In this document: one piece after another, positions 15,775 through 25,249 of the stretch | Numbering within the stretch: position 1 is the stretch's first letter | How the letters are laid out: the number at the start of each line of letters is the position of its first letter | Assembly: GCA_016865015.1 (NCBI GenBank) | Contig: CP018226.1 | Coordinates: forward strand, 3,131,001 to 3,195,000 | Direction: 5' to 3' | Length of the DNA: 64,000 bases | DNA from: Rhizobiales bacterium IMCC20636 | GTDB lineage: Bacteria > Pseudomonadota > Alphaproteobacteria > Rhizobiales > GCA-2746425 | Notes under the pieces: generated by a model | Told to the model about the DNA's origin: nothing | Seen by the model: the letters and a program-made list of their open reading frames with translations, nothing else | Database searches by the model: none | Position numbers and translations under genes: made by a program

Positions 15775-18176
15775 TGTGTGGTCTCCTGTGCCGGGCTGGT
15801 TTTGGCACTGGCAACAACGCCAACATTGCTGTTGTCCGAGATCGGCTGCGCTTTTGGCCTGGTTTTGGGCCGCACCCGGATCAATGCCAGGATGGCAAGA
15901 CCGGCAATGGCGACAACTGCGATTTCGCCCAATGTATCAACACCGCGGAAGTCGACGAGAATGACATTGACGATGTTGCGACCGTGGGCAATTGCAACGC
16001 TGTGCTCGCGGAAGAAGTCGGAGAGTTCTGCGTTGAATGGTTGCTGCACAACCGCCAGCAACAACAGGAAGAACCCGCCGCCAACTGCCAGTGCCAGTGT
16101 ACCGTCAACCACGGTTCTGACAGGTGAGCGGTGATCGTCCTGATACAGGCTCAACCGTGTCATGACCAATGCCAGAATGACAACAGACAAGGTCTCGACC
16201 ATGAATTGGGTAAAGGATAGATCCGGCGCGCCAAACAGCATGAAGATCAGCGCCACGGCAAAGCCCTGAATGCCCAGGGCGACTATGGCTGTCAGACGGT
16301 TTTTGGCATTCAGCACGGCTGCCAGACCAATGACCGCGATGGCCATGACACCCCATTCGTAGAATCGCATATCCGGCATTTCCGGCCAGTTGGGCAATTC
16401 ATCCAGCAAGATGAGCGGCAGCAGAATGGCGGCGGCCGTCATCGCAAACGCCACTTTCATATACATATTCATCTGGCCGGGCTGCACCAGTCGCGTCACG
16501 CGATGTGCTGCCAGCACAGTACCGTTCATGAACTGATCGAAACCAAGGTCAGGTCCCCAGCCGATAGTCCGCAGGACCCGGTCCATGATGCCCCGCAGCA
16601 GCGCAAGACGGAAAAACAGCACAAGCCCGAGAGCAACCGTGATCAGCGACAGGATCAGATTCGCCTTGATCGCGGTTGGAAACAGATGAAGCGCAGGTGT
16701 CAAAACTTTTCCGGCAACACTCGATGCCATCGGTCCGACAAGATGAACGCTGGTCCAGTGCAGGAATATCGCAGAGGCCAAGCCACACACTGACAGCACC
16801 ACGGGACCTGCCAACATCAAAAGTGGCCCCTCATGAGCGGCTTTTGGCGTCTCGACTTTCGCTCCCAGAAACGGTTTGAAGGCAACGGCAAATCCAATGA
16901 CCAGCATTAGGGCATTGCCGATGACAGCCGTGATGGTCAGCGCCAGAAACGGTGGTTCGGTTCCCCAAATCCCAAGATAGAGTTCTTCCTTGGCGACAAA
17001 GCCGATGAAGGGTGGAAGGCCTGCCATCGACAAAGCTGCAAAGGCCGCAGCACCAAAGGTGATTGGCATTGCCTTTGCCAAACCGCCAAGTTTCGTGACG
17101 TCGCGGGTGCCAGTTCCATGGTCAATCAGGCCTGCAACCATAAACAGCGCCCCCTTGAAGAGCGAATGTGCCAGCAGATACAGAACAGCGCCCTGGATCG
17201 CTATTTCATTGCTGGTGCCGGTCAGCATGACCAGAAGGCCCAGAGAGGCCACGGTGGTATAAGCCAGCATCAGCTTCAGGTCAGTCTGGCGCACGGCAAG
17301 CAATGTGCCCACAATCAGGGTGGTACCGCCAAAAATCGGGAGAATGATGGACCAGGCCAAAGTGTCGCCCATGATGGGCTGAATGCGCATCAGCAAATAG
17401 ACACCGGCCTTGACCATGGTTGCCGAATGCAGATAGGCGGACACAGGTGTCGGGGCTTCCATGGCGTTCGGCAGCCAGAAATGCAGCGGGAATTGCGCCG
17501 ATTTGGTAAAGGCACCGCCCAGAAACAACAGCAAGATCGGCATGTAATAGGGGCTGGTCTGGAGCAATCCAGGCTGGGTCAGAAGCGTCGACAGATCGGA
17601 GGTGCCAGCCACCAGTTGCACCAAAATGATGCCTGCCAGCAATGACAGACCACCACCGCCGGTGACGACAAGCGCCTGAAGCGCTGCGCGGCGAGACTTT
17701 TCCTTGGTGGTATTGAAGCCAATCAACAGGAATGACGTGATCGAGGTCAGTTCCCAGAATATGAAGACCGTCACCAGATTGTCTGAGATGATCAGCCCCT
17801 GCATGGCGCCCATGAACAGAAACATGAATGACAGGAAGCGACCCAGTTGAGGGTGGCCTTTCATGTAGCCGCCGGAATACAGAATTATGAATGTGCCAAT
17901 GCCGCTGATCAGCAATGCGAACATCAGGCTGAGGCCGTCAATCAGATAGGATAGTGGCCATCCCATTCCAGGCCACCAGTCCCAGACACTGGCAATGCCG
18001 GCACCTCCGACTGTCTGGTCGATATACCCAAGAAAATGAACGAAAATGCCTGCCGGAACCAAAGCCAGAAGCCATGATCCATTGTGCCCCAACATGCGAA
18101 CCACGAATGGTGCCAGCGCTGCTGCGAAAAAGGGTGCCAGAATGGCAATGAAGGTGCCATCAATTGCTGCGTTCAC
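15771..18176 (-). CDS. mrpA: Mrp Na+/H+ antiporter subunit A
   Basis: MrpA is the largest Mrp subunit: an N-terminal part of about 14 helices related to complex I NuoL and a C-terminal part related to NuoJ and to hydrogenase-type subunits. The transport glutamate is Glu142 in [15 protein letters not shown], and a conserved lysine lies in the [17 protein letters not shown] segment. The C-terminal extension begins near residue 600, with [19 protein letters not shown] and the [20 protein letters not shown] motif typical of MrpA. At 801 residues it is full length. Translation starts at GTG (18176), preceded by a GGGTAGGG stretch. It is the first gene of mrpABCDEFG. Confidence 0.95.
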   Translation of the reverse strand: MNAAIDGTFIAILAPFFAAALAPFVVRMLGHNGSWLLALVPAGIFVHFLGYIDQTVGGAGIASVWDWWPGMGWPLSYLIDGLSLMFALLISGIGTFIILYSGGYMKGHPQLGRFLSFMFLFMGAMQGLIISDNLVTVFIFWELTSITSFLLIGFNTTKEKSRRAALQALVVTGGGGLSLLAGIILVQLVAGTSDLSTLLTQPGLLQTSPYYMPILLLFLGGAFTKSAQFPLHFWLPNAMEAPTPVSAYLHSATMVKAGVYLLMRIQPIMGDTLAWSIILPIFGGTTLIVGTLLAVRQTDLKLMLAYTTVASLGLLVMLTGTSNEIAIQGAVLYLLAHSLFKGALFMVAGLIDHGTGTRDVTKLGGLAKAMPITFGAAAFAALSMAGLPPFIGFVAKEELYLGIWGTEPPFLALTITAVIGNALMLVIGFAVAFKPFLGAKVETPKAAHEGPLLMLAGPVVLSVCGLASAIFLHWTSVHLVGPMASSVAGKVLTPALHLFPTAIKANLILSLITVALGLVLFFRLALLRGIMDRVLRTIGWGPDLGFDQFMNGTVLAAHRVTRLVQPGQMNMYMKVAFAMTAAAILLPLILLDELPNWPEMPDMRFYEWGVMAIAVIGLAAVLNAKNRLTAIVALGIQGFAVALIFMLFGAPDLSFTQFMVETLSVVILALVMTRLSLYQDDHRSPVRTVVDGTLALAVGGGFFLLLLAVVQQPFNAELSDFFREHSVAIAHGRNIVNVILVDFRGVDTLGEIAVVAIAGLAILALIRVRPKTRPKAQPISDNSNVGVVASAKTSPAQETTQ

Positions 18177-18635
18177 GAATCCCTACCCTTGATTTCTCTG
18201 CACGACATATAAAGCGCTCTTCCCCATTTGCAACAAAAGCGCTTCGGGTGCAAACCTTCTGGCAGGAATTGAAGAATGTCGCCATTCCACTGCCATGGAT
18301 ATGGGTTTCTACGCGTAAAACTCAATACAATTTGCAGCGATTTTTAATTCAAGTGGGTCAATTTACCCCATATCTCCAACAACATGGCAAGTTTCTCTCA
18401 GGATCTGAATCAATTTTATAATGATTGACCATCCAGTTTTCCTGTTTGCCGGTTTTTGAACCTGTAAACATTCAGGCTTTGTTCGATTGCTATGGGCGAT
18501 TCGCTCCCTGTCGGCTTTGCGCCCTCTGGAAAGCGCCTCATCGCTTGAGAGCGTGCAGCTTTATCGGCGCACTTGCCGCAATAGCGTGGAAGTCCTATTT
18601 GACCAATCAGATCATTATTTGAAGGGCAGCACTCC
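18177..18635. promoter_or_regulatory. Divergent intergenic region between mrp operon and msrB
   Basis: These 459 bases hold no gene I can support; short frames on both strands lack ribosome binding sites and family likeness. The region must carry the mrp operon promoter (minus strand) and the msrB promoter (plus strand). The middle (18300-18430) is AT-rich. No sodium or pH riboswitch-like structure is evident by eye. Confidence 0.4.
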
Positions 18636-19061
18636 ATGACGAAACAAAACCGCACCCCAACTGTTATAAAATCCGAAGAAGAGTGGCGGCAACAACTGAC
18701 CCCTGAACAATATCACGTGACCCGCAAGCATGGGACAGAACGCGCCTTTACCGGCCCGGACTGGGACCAGAAGGCTGATGGCGTATACAAATGCGTATGT
18801 TGCAACGAGCCCCTGTTCCGCTCCGAAACCAAGTTTGATTCCGGCACCGGCTGGCCGAGCTTCTACGCTCCGATTTCAGAAGATGCCGTCAACGAATTTA
18901 AAGACCGAAAACTGTTCCACACGCGTACAGAAACTCGTTGTGCCACCTGCGACTCGCATTTGGGGCATGTGTTCCCCGATGGTCCACAGCCAACAGGCCT
19001 GCGCTATTGTATGAACGGTCAGGCGTTGAGTTTTGATGCTGATAAAGCCGAACAGGCCTGA
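18636..19061 (+). CDS. msrB: Peptide-methionine (R)-S-oxide reductase MsrB
   Basis: MsrB reduces the R epimer of methionine sulfoxide in proteins, using thioredoxin. The 141-residue protein has two zinc-binding cysteine pairs (Cys53/Cys56 in [11 protein letters not shown] and Cys102/Cys105 in [14 protein letters not shown]), the GTGWPSFY substrate motif at about residues 70-77, and the catalytic Cys125 in GLRYCMNG, the usual nucleophile position. It lacks a signal peptide, so it is cytosolic. A GAAGGGC lies before the ATG. Confidence 0.95.
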   Translation: MTKQNRTPTVIKSEEEWRQQLTPEQYHVTRKHGTERAFTGPDWDQKADGVYKCVCCNEPLFRSETKFDSGTGWPSFYAPISEDAVNEFKDRKLFHTRTETRCATCDSHLGHVFPDGPQPTGLRYCMNGQALSFDADKAEQA

Positions 19062-19139
19062 CACGCCAGCAAGCGCCATGCCTCATACAGATTTCCATTA
19101 AACCAACAGGCAATTCTGCCTTGCCTGAAAGAGAGCCTC

Positions 19140-21224
19140 ATGTCTTCTACACCACCATCCGCCGAAAAACGCCCGACCACTTTCACCCATCACGGTATCA
19201 CGGTGGAAGATGACTATGCCTGGCTTCGGGCGGATAACTGGCAGGAAGTGATGCGGGACCCAACGGTTCTGGAACCCGATATCCGCGACTATCTGGAAGC
19301 TGAAAACGCTTATACCACTGCGGCCATGGCCGATACCGAAGCCTTGCAGGAAAAGCTGTTTAAAGAAATGCGTGGGCGTATCAAGGAAGATGACAGTTCC
19401 GTTCCTATCCCGGATGGCCCATATGCCTATCTGACCAAGGAGTTGACCGACGCTCAACACCCGCTTCTGGTGCGCACGCCGCGTGCAGGCGGCGATGAGA
19501 CTGTGTTGTTGAACGCCAATGTGGAATCCGAAGGCCTTGCCTATTTCAAACTGGGTGGCGCCAGTCATTCGCCCGATCACAGCAAACTGGCATGGACCGC
19601 TGACCGCAAGGGGTCTGAAAAGTACCAGTTGAATGTGCGCGATCTGTCGAGCGGACAGGAATTGGCCGACCAGATTGCAGAAACCACCGGATCTGCCATC
19701 TGGGATGCTGACAGCCAGGGCGTGTTCTATACGGTCCTCGATGACAATCACCGGCCGTGCAAAGTGTTTTATCACAAGCTTGGGACGGACCAATCCGAGG
19801 ACCATCTGGTCTATGAAGAGCCGGATGCCGGATTTTTTCTGGGTGTTGGAAAAACCCTTTCCGGCAAATACATTCTGCTCGACAGTCATGATCATGAAAC
19901 CTCTGAGGTGCGTGTCGTTCCGGCAGATTCTCCGAAAGCGTCTCCGCAATTGATTGCAGCGCGTGAGACCGGCGTTGAATATTCTGTGGAGCATCATGAC
20001 AAGCAGTTTTTCATACTGACCAATCGGGACGGCGCTGAAGATTTCAAAATTGTGACCGCACCAACGGCCACGCCCGGTCCGGACCACTGGACCGATCTGG
20101 TGCCGCACACCGCCGGAACGCTGATCCTGTCGCTGACACTGTATTCCCATCACATGGTGCGACTGGAGCGGTTTGAAGGCCTGCCGCGCATTGTCGTGCG
20201 TGATCTGGCCTCCGGCGACGAACACTCGATTGCGTTTGATGAGGAAGCCTATGGGCTTGGTGTGTCTGACGGGCTTGAATTCGACATGGATACCGTCCGC
20301 TTTTCCTACAGTTCCATGACCACACCTGCACAGGTTTTCGACTATCAGATGGCTGATCGGGTGCGGACATTGCGCAAAACGCAGGAAGTTCCGTCCGGTC
20401 ACAACATTGATGATTATCGCACGCGGCGCATCTTTGCTCTGGCAGAAGATGGCGAACGCGTGCCGATCTCCATCCTGTACCACAAGGACACCAGGCTTGA
20501 TGGCAACGCGCCATGCCTGCTCTATGGCTATGGCTCCTATGGCATCAGTATTCCGGCGGGCTTTTCAGTGACCCGATTGTCTCTGGTGGATCGCGGCTTT
20601 GTCTATGCGATTGCGCATATTCGCGGAGGCAAAGACAAGGGTGATCGCTGGTATCGCGACGGTCGGCGTGAGAAGAAAATCAACACGTTCAAGGACTTTA
20701 TTGCTGCCGGGCGGTTCCTGTCCCTGGAGAACTTTACCTCTGAAGGGCTGATCATTGCGCATGGCGGCTCAGCGGGCGGTATGCTGATGGGAGCCGTCGC
20801 AAACATGGCACCGGACCTGTTTGCCGGCATCATTGCCGAGGTGCCCTTTGTGGATGTGCTCAACACCATGCTGGACGACACACTGCCCCTGACGCCGCCA
20901 GAGTGGCCGGAATGGGGAAATCCGTTGAAAAGCGAAGCTGATTTTAAAACCATTCAAAGCTACAGCCCCTATGACAATGTGACGGCAAAGGACTATCCGG
21001 CGATTGTTGCGCTTGGCGGGCTGACAGATCCGCGCGTCACCTATTGGGAGCCGGCCAAATGGGTCGCAAAGCTTCGCGAGTTGAAAACGGATGACAATCT
21101 GCTGATGCTGAAAACCAATATGGATGCAGGCCATGGCGGCGCATCAGGCCGGTTTGACAGCTTGAAAGAGGTTGCCTTTACAACGGCCTTTGCCTTGAAA
21201 ATTGCCGGACGCATGCAGGCGTAA
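19140..21224 (+). CDS. ptrB: Prolyl oligopeptidase family serine peptidase (oligopeptidase B-like, S9A)
   Basis: S9A peptidases cleave short peptides; oligopeptidase B prefers bonds after Lys or Arg. The N-terminal 400 residues form the seven-bladed propeller, which starts PSAEKRPTTFTHHGITVEDDYAWLR (in part, family-typical). The alpha/beta hydrolase domain carries the catalytic Ser544 in HGGSAGGMLMG, Asp630 in GGLTDPRVTYWEPAKW and His665 in DAGHGGASGRF. Length (694 residues) suits PtrB. The basic-residue preference is inferred from overall likeness, including RGGKDKGDRWYRDGRR, and is not proven. No signal peptide is seen, so it is cytosolic. It follows msrB by 78 bases and may be read from the same or its own promoter. 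Confidence 0.92.
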   Translation: MSSTPPSAEKRPTTFTHHGITVEDDYAWLRADNWQEVMRDPTVLEPDIRDYLEAENAYTTAAMADTEALQEKLFKEMRGRIKEDDSSVPIPDGPYAYLTKELTDAQHPLLVRTPRAGGDETVLLNANVESEGLAYFKLGGASHSPDHSKLAWTADRKGSEKYQLNVRDLSSGQELADQIAETTGSAIWDADSQGVFYTVLDDNHRPCKVFYHKLGTDQSEDHLVYEEPDAGFFLGVGKTLSGKYILLDSHDHETSEVRVVPADSPKASPQLIAARETGVEYSVEHHDKQFFILTNRDGAEDFKIVTAPTATPGPDHWTDLVPHTAGTLILSLTLYSHHMVRLERFEGLPRIVVRDLASGDEHSIAFDEEAYGLGVSDGLEFDMDTVRFSYSSMTTPAQVFDYQMADRVRTLRKTQEVPSGHNIDDYRTRRIFALAEDGERVPISILYHKDTRLDGNAPCLLYGYGSYGISIPAGFSVTRLSLVDRGFVYAIAHIRGGKDKGDRWYRDGRREKKINTFKDFIAAGRFLSLENFTSEGLIIAHGGSAGGMLMGAVANMAPDLFAGIIAEVPFVDVLNTMLDDTLPLTPPEWPEWGNPLKSEADFKTIQSYSPYDNVTAKDYPAIVALGGLTDPRVTYWEPAKWVAKLRELKTDDNLLMLKTNMDAGHGGASGRFDSLKEVAFTTAFALKIAGRMQA

Positions 21225-21296
21225 GCTTTGTGCATGCGCCTTGGTACTGAGCGTGGCAGACGCGCTGCAGGATGAGAATCTGATTCAAACGAAGTG

Positions 21297-21348
21297 GCTA
21301 ACCGGTTGGGCGTGAATCACAATTGTGGTTCGGGTGTTACCGGTTAGC
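21297..21348. terminator. Nested inverted repeat between ptrB and rnhA (possible bidirectional terminator)
   Basis: The 10-base arms GCTAACCGGT (21297-21306) and ACCGGTTAGC (21339-21348) are perfect complements. Inside lies a second palindrome centred on CACAATTGTG (21319-21328). The genes on both sides converge, so a shared terminator is likely. The T-run after the outer stem is short (CTTTTCC), so a classical rho-independent call is uncertain. Confidence 0.5.
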
Positions 21349-21376
21349 TTTTCCAGCCAGTGCCTGCAAAGCAGGT

Positions 21377-21820
21377 CTACCCCTTATAGGGTGCCATGCC
21401 TGTGCGGGCCAGTTCGTCGGCGCGTTCGTTCATTTCGTGGCCTGCATGGCCCTTCACCCAGTGCCAGCTGACCTCGTGACGTTTCAGGGCTTCGTCCAAT
21501 GCCTGCCAAAGCTCAACGTTTTTCACGGGCTTTCTGGCCGATGTTTTCCAGCCGTTTTTCTTCCAGCCGTGAATCCAGCCCGTAATGCCACCCTTGACAT
21601 ATTGGCTATCGGTCCAGACTTCAGCGCTGGCCGACTTTGTCAGCGCATTCAACGCTTCAATGGCCGCGGTCAGTTCCATGCGATTATTGGTGGTCTCCGG
21701 CGCACCGCCATAAAGTTCCTTGCTGGTGTCCCCATAGGTGAGAATCGCGCCCCAGCCGCCGGGACCGGGATTGCCCGAGCAGGCCCCATCCGTATAAATC
21801 ACAACTTTCTTGTCGCTCAT
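21377..21820 (-). CDS. rnhA: Ribonuclease HI
   Basis: RNase HI cuts RNA in RNA-DNA hybrids, for example R-loops and Okazaki primers. The 147-residue protein has the four catalytic acids Asp11 ([17 protein letters not shown]), Glu49 ([13 protein letters not shown]), Asp71 ([11 protein letters not shown]) and Asp135 (NERADELAR), and the GHAGHEMNE active-site loop. These are the positions of E. coli RNase HI shifted by one. The basic handle region ([17 protein letters not shown]) is present. Its ATG overlaps the thrB stop by four bases. Confidence 0.96.
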   Translation of the reverse strand: MSDKKVVIYTDGACSGNPGPGGWGAILTYGDTSKELYGGAPETTNNRMELTAAIEALNALTKSASAEVWTDSQYVKGGITGWIHGWKKNGWKTSARKPVKNVELWQALDEALKRHEVSWHWVKGHAGHEMNERADELARTGMAPYKG

Positions 21821-22782
21821 TCATCAACTCCGTAGGCAGAAACACTCTCGACATCCATGTGGAAGCGCAGTTTCTTCAAATATTCCAAAGGGTTTTTCGG
21901 AACGACCAGAGCACCCGGAGGCACACGCAGCCAGTCATGGAGGCGTGTCAGCAGAAACCGCATGGAAGCGCCGCGCGCCAACACAGGCAGAGCCTGCAAC
22001 TCGTCAGGGGTCAGGACGCGAATGGACCGATAACCCTCGATCAGCGCCTTTGCCTTGGTGACATTGAACGAATTGTCGCGCTCGAAACACCAGGCATTGA
22101 GGCAGATCGCAAGGTCATAGACCAGCATGTCATTGCAGGCGAAATAGAAGTCGATCATCCCGGAAAACTTGTCATTCAGAAAGAACACATTGTCGGGGAA
22201 CATATCGGCATGAATCACGCCGTCCGGCAGATTTTTGGGCCAATTGAGTTCGAGATACTCCAACTCGGCATCAATAGTCTGGGCCAGCCCACGAAGCACC
22301 TCATTGGCCCGGCTGCGGGATTGTTCAAACAATGGCCGCCAGCTTTCCTGGTTCAGGCTGTTGGCGCGCCTGATGCCAAAATCCTGGCCGTCCTTGTGCA
22401 GTTCCGCCAGCGCCTGCCCCACCATGGTGCAATGATCTGCAGTGGGACGTTTGACCCACATCCCGTCAAGAAAGGAGATGATAGCGGCCGGTCGCCCCTC
22501 AAGTGTGTTGAGCGTTTCGCCGATCTTGTCATGGATCGGAACCGGGCAGTCGAGCCCCTTGGCGGCCAGATGATCCATCAGCCCGAGAAAGAACGGAAGA
22601 TCATCCACATCGACGCGTTTTTCATAGAGGGTCAGAATAAACTGTCCCTGATCGGTGCCGAGCAGAAAATTGGAGTTTTCCACGCCTTCGGCAATGCCCT
22701 TGCATGATGTCAGCGCACCAATATCGTAGAGCGTCAGGAATTGCTGCAGCGCTTCATCGCTGACATCTGTGTAAACTGCCAT
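21817..22782 (-). CDS. thrB: Homoserine kinase (aminoglycoside-phosphotransferase fold type)
   Basis: This enzyme phosphorylates homoserine on the way to threonine. It is the protein-kinase-like ThrB form common in alphaproteobacteria, not the GHMP form of E. coli. The 321-residue protein starts [20 protein letters not shown] and contains the catalytic loop with His191, Asp193 and Asn198 ([13 protein letters not shown]) and the metal-binding Asp211 ([11 protein letters not shown]). These are the usual APH-type motifs. It is placed between ispH and rnhA, five bases after ispH, an order seen in many Hyphomicrobiales. Confidence 0.94.
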   Translation of the reverse strand: MAVYTDVSDEALQQFLTLYDIGALTSCKGIAEGVENSNFLLGTDQGQFILTLYEKRVDVDDLPFFLGLMDHLAAKGLDCPVPIHDKIGETLNTLEGRPAAIISFLDGMWVKRPTADHCTMVGQALAELHKDGQDFGIRRANSLNQESWRPLFEQSRSRANEVLRGLAQTIDAELEYLELNWPKNLPDGVIHADMFPDNVFFLNDKFSGMIDFYFACNDMLVYDLAICLNAWCFERDNSFNVTKAKALIEGYRSIRVLTPDELQALPVLARGASMRFLLTRLHDWLRVPPGALVVPKNPLEYLKKLRFHMDVESVSAYGVDE

Positions 22783-22787
22783 ATTGT

Positions 22788-23771
22788 TTAATCCGCACCC
22801 TCGAACTCGGCCACTTTGTCTCGTAATGCCCTTGGCAGGGTGAAGACAACACCTTCATCCACAGTGCGCGCCAATTCGACCGTGACGTCAAATCGGGATC
22901 GGAATGCATCGATGACTTCGTCCACCAGCACTTCCGGCGCAGAAGCACCGGCGGTCAAACCCACAGTGCGCACACCGTCGATGGCCTGCCAGTCTATATC
23001 GACAGCCCGCTGCACCAGATGGGCGGATCGCGCCCCGCTACGCTCTGCAACTTCGCGCAGCCGCTGGGAGTTGGAGGAGTTGGGAGCACCGACCACAAAA
23101 ACCGCGTCACATTTCGGCGCAATCGCCTTCACCGCTTCCTGGCGGTTGGTGGTGGCATAACAGATATCTTCCTTGTGAGGTCCGACCACACTTGGGAAAC
23201 GCCGCTGCAAGACCTCGACAATCTCACGCGTGTCATCCACCGACAGGGTGGTTTGTGTGATCCATGCCAGATTTTCCGGCTCTTTGGGCTGAATGGTTTC
23301 AGCGTCAGCCACCGTTTCAATCAGCGTGACAGCCCCGGGCGGCAACTGTCCCATTGTGCCAATCACTTCCGGGTGTCCTTTGTGGCCGATCAGCAGAATT
23401 TCGCGGTCGCGCTTGCGGTGAATCTGGGCTTCCTTGTGAACCTTGGAGACCAACGGACAGGTTGCGTCAATATAGAGCATGTTGCGCGCAGCTGCGCTTT
23501 CGGGAACCGCCTTGGGCACCCCATGGGCCGAGAATATGACCGGTTGGTCGGTTTCCGGTATCTCGTCCAACTCATCGACAAACACCGCGCCCTGGCGGCG
23601 CAGACCATCAACCACATATTTGTTGTGAACAATTTCATGGCGCACATAGACCGGAGGACCGTAGGCTTTCAGCGCCAGTTCGACGATCTTGATGGCGCGG
23701 TCGACGCCAGCACAAAAGCCGCGCGGTGCTGCAAGGTAAAGCATCAATGGCGGTTTTTCCGCTGCGGACAT
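22788..23771 (-). CDS. ispH: 4-hydroxy-3-methylbut-2-enyl diphosphate reductase IspH
   Basis: IspH makes IPP and DMAPP in the last step of the MEP isoprenoid pathway with a [4Fe-4S] cluster. The three cluster cysteines are Cys20 ([13 protein letters not shown]), Cys105 ([13 protein letters not shown]) and Cys204 ([11 protein letters not shown]). Substrate-binding motifs [25 protein letters not shown] and [13 protein letters not shown] are all present. Length (327 residues) is normal. It leads a minus-strand unit ispH-thrB-rnhA, divergent from sodB. Confidence 0.96.
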   Translation of the reverse strand: MSAAEKPPLMLYLAAPRGFCAGVDRAIKIVELALKAYGPPVYVRHEIVHNKYVVDGLRRQGAVFVDELDEIPETDQPVIFSAHGVPKAVPESAAARNMLYIDATCPLVSKVHKEAQIHRKRDREILLIGHKGHPEVIGTMGQLPPGAVTLIETVADAETIQPKEPENLAWITQTTLSVDDTREIVEVLQRRFPSVVGPHKEDICYATTNRQEAVKAIAPKCDAVFVVGAPNSSNSQRLREVAERSGARSAHLVQRAVDIDWQAIDGVRTVGLTAGASAPEVLVDEVIDAFRSRFDVTVELARTVDEGVVFTLPRALRDKVAEFEGAD

Positions 23772-24027
23772 GTTGAAGCGACTCCTTGGTCAGGCCGAAC
23801 AGCCTTTGAAAGTGAAAGCTGTGTATCACTGCCCAAATGGGATGGCAAAGCTGGTTTTGCACCCCTGTGGATGAAAATGCCGCCTCAGGTAAAAATCATG
23901 CGTCGATTGCATCCAAACCATTGCCGAGTGCTGAACACCTGCCTATGTTGCATCCAATACGTCAGAGGCACTTTATGGATTTCCACGCCGCTGGCGGTAA
24001 TGCCGCACTAACAACCGGAGACACCCG
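23772..24027. promoter_or_regulatory. Divergent region between ispH and sodB
   Basis: No gene is seen in these 256 bases, which must carry the ispH promoter (minus strand) and sodB promoter (plus strand). A 10-base direct repeat TTGCATCCAA occurs at 23907-23916 and 23948-23957, 41 bases apart, about four helical turns, upstream of sodB. It could be chance. I see no clear iron-control box. Confidence 0.35.
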
Positions 24028-24624
24028 ATGGCTTTTGAACTTCCCGACCTGCCCTACGCCTATGACGCACTGGCACCCTATATGTCTGCCGAGACACTGG
24101 AATTCCACCATGACAAGCATCACAATGCCTATGTGACTGCTGGCAATGGCATGATTGAAGGTACAGACTACGCCAATATGTCTCTGGAAGATGTGGTCAA
24201 AAAGAGCCACACCGATAATCCGGGACTGTTCAATCAGGCCGGCCAGCATTTCAACCATATCCATTTCTGGAAATGGATGAAGCCAAATGGTGGTGGTTCC
24301 ATTCCAGGTAATCTGGAAGCAAAGATCATTGAAGATCTGGGCTCTGTCGCGGACTTCCGCGATGCCTTCATGACGGCTGGCAAAACCCAGTTCGGGTCCG
24401 GCTGGTGCTGGCTTGCACTGAAAAACGGCAAGCTGGAAATCATGAAAACGCCCAATGGTGAAAATCCATTGATCCATGGCGCAACACCCTTGCTGGGCTG
24501 CGATGTGTGGGAACATTCCTATTACATCGATTACCGTAATCTGCGTCCAAAATACCTCGAAGCATTTGTCGATAATCTCGTAAATTGGGAATATGTGACC
24601 GAGTTGTTCGAAAACGCCAGCTGA
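24028..24624 (+). CDS. sodB: Iron superoxide dismutase
   Basis: This enzyme converts superoxide to oxygen and hydrogen peroxide in the cytosol. The 198-residue protein has metal ligands His27 (EFHHDKHHNAY), His77 (FNHIHFWKWM), Asp159 and His163 (GCDVWEHSYYIDYRN). The start MAFELPDLPYAYDAL is typical of Fe-type enzymes, as is Gln73 near the metal (NQAGQHFNH); distinguishing Fe from Mn or cambialistic use is not certain from sequence alone. There is no export signal. A rho-independent terminator follows 26 bases after the stop. Confidence 0.95.
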   Translation: MAFELPDLPYAYDALAPYMSAETLEFHHDKHHNAYVTAGNGMIEGTDYANMSLEDVVKKSHTDNPGLFNQAGQHFNHIHFWKWMKPNGGGSIPGNLEAKIIEDLGSVADFRDAFMTAGKTQFGSGWCWLALKNGKLEIMKTPNGENPLIHGATPLLGCDVWEHSYYIDYRNLRPKYLEAFVDNLVNWEYVTELFENAS

Positions 24625-24650
24625 GTTCGGCTGTCAGATTATCTGCAAAA

Positions 24651-24678
24651 GGCCCGGCAAAATGTCGGGTCTTTTTTT
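24651..24678 (+). terminator. Rho-independent terminator after sodB
   Basis: The stem GGCCCGG (24651-24657) pairs with TCGGGTC (24665-24671), with G-U pairs at the ends, around a seven-base loop, and is followed directly by seven T. It lies 26 bases after the sodB stop. Confidence 0.82.
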
Positions 24679-24779
24679 GTTCACGCATCTGTGAACAGCA
24701 AAGCCGGTTGCACCGGTGACAGGTTTGCGGTCGTGTGTTTTACTCGCCGGAATATCCAAAATCCAAACAGGAGACGTGT

Positions 24780-25214
24780 ATGCAGAATGTCTTGAAACTG
24801 GCTCTTATCGCAGGTCTGGCAAGTGCCAGCACCCTTGCCTATGCAGCAGGAGACCCCCTCGCCGATCGTAAGGCGATGATGAAATCGGTCGGAGCTGCAA
24901 CAGGTGCCTCCGCCGCCATGGTCAAGGGCCAGGCCGAGTTTGATGCGCGTGTTGCCATGCTGGCTTTGCGCACGATGAATGCAGTTGCACTCGGATACGG
25001 ATCAAAATTCCCTGAAGGTTCCGATACCGGTGACACCAAGGCGAAAGCTACGATCTGGACAGATTCTGAAGGTTTTACAGCCGCCCTTGCCAAATTCGAA
25101 GCTGATACGGCTGCAGCGCTTGCAGCTCCCGCTGCCGATCTGGACGCGTTCAAGGCACAGTTCGGAATGGTTGCTGCAAACTGCAAGGCTTGTCACGAAA
25201 CCTATCGTAACTGA
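24780..25214 (+). CDS. Class II c-type cytochrome (cytochrome c'/c556 family)
   Basis: A periplasmic four-helix cytochrome with the haem attached near the C-terminus. The 144-residue precursor has a signal peptide (MQNVLKLALIAGLASASTLAYA, cleaved before AGD). The mature protein begins DPLADRKAMMKSVGAATG, as in c556 proteins, and ends with the CxxCH site CKACHETYR. The helix-1 Met in RKAMMKSV could be the sixth haem ligand, as in c556. The ATG at 24780 has AGGAGA upstream. A longer in-frame start at 24735 would precede the signal peptide and is not used. The exact electron partner is unknown; a dihaem cytochrome gene follows by 35 bases. Confidence 0.9.
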   Translation: MQNVLKLALIAGLASASTLAYAAGDPLADRKAMMKSVGAATGASAAMVKGQAEFDARVAMLALRTMNAVALGYGSKFPEGSDTGDTKAKATIWTDSEGFTAALAKFEADTAAALAAPAADLDAFKAQFGMVAANCKACHETYRN

Positions 25215-25249
25215 TCTTCAGGGCCAGACCCCAGTTCAATGAAAGACAA

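Noticed and set aside
15343-16134. Plus-strand frame of 263 codons opposite mrpA/mrpB.
   Set aside because: Mirror of the membrane subunits; codes for a Lys/Arg/Gln-rich sequence with no family.
19098-20483. Long minus-strand open frame (461 codons) opposite the prolyl oligopeptidase gene.
   Set aside because: It is fully antisense to a well-supported S9A peptidase with complete catalytic triad, and its protein is rich in Cys, His and Arg with no family likeness, typical of a mirror frame.
21859-22707. Plus-strand frame of 282 codons opposite thrB.
   Set aside because: Antisense shadow of the homoserine kinase gene.
23907-23957. 10-base direct repeat (TTGCATCCAA) upstream of sodB.
   Set aside because: Two short copies only; could be chance and no known regulator site matches.
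23019-24011. Plus-strand frame of 330 codons opposite ispH.
   Set aside because: Antisense to ispH with all three cluster cysteines; composition unlike a real protein.
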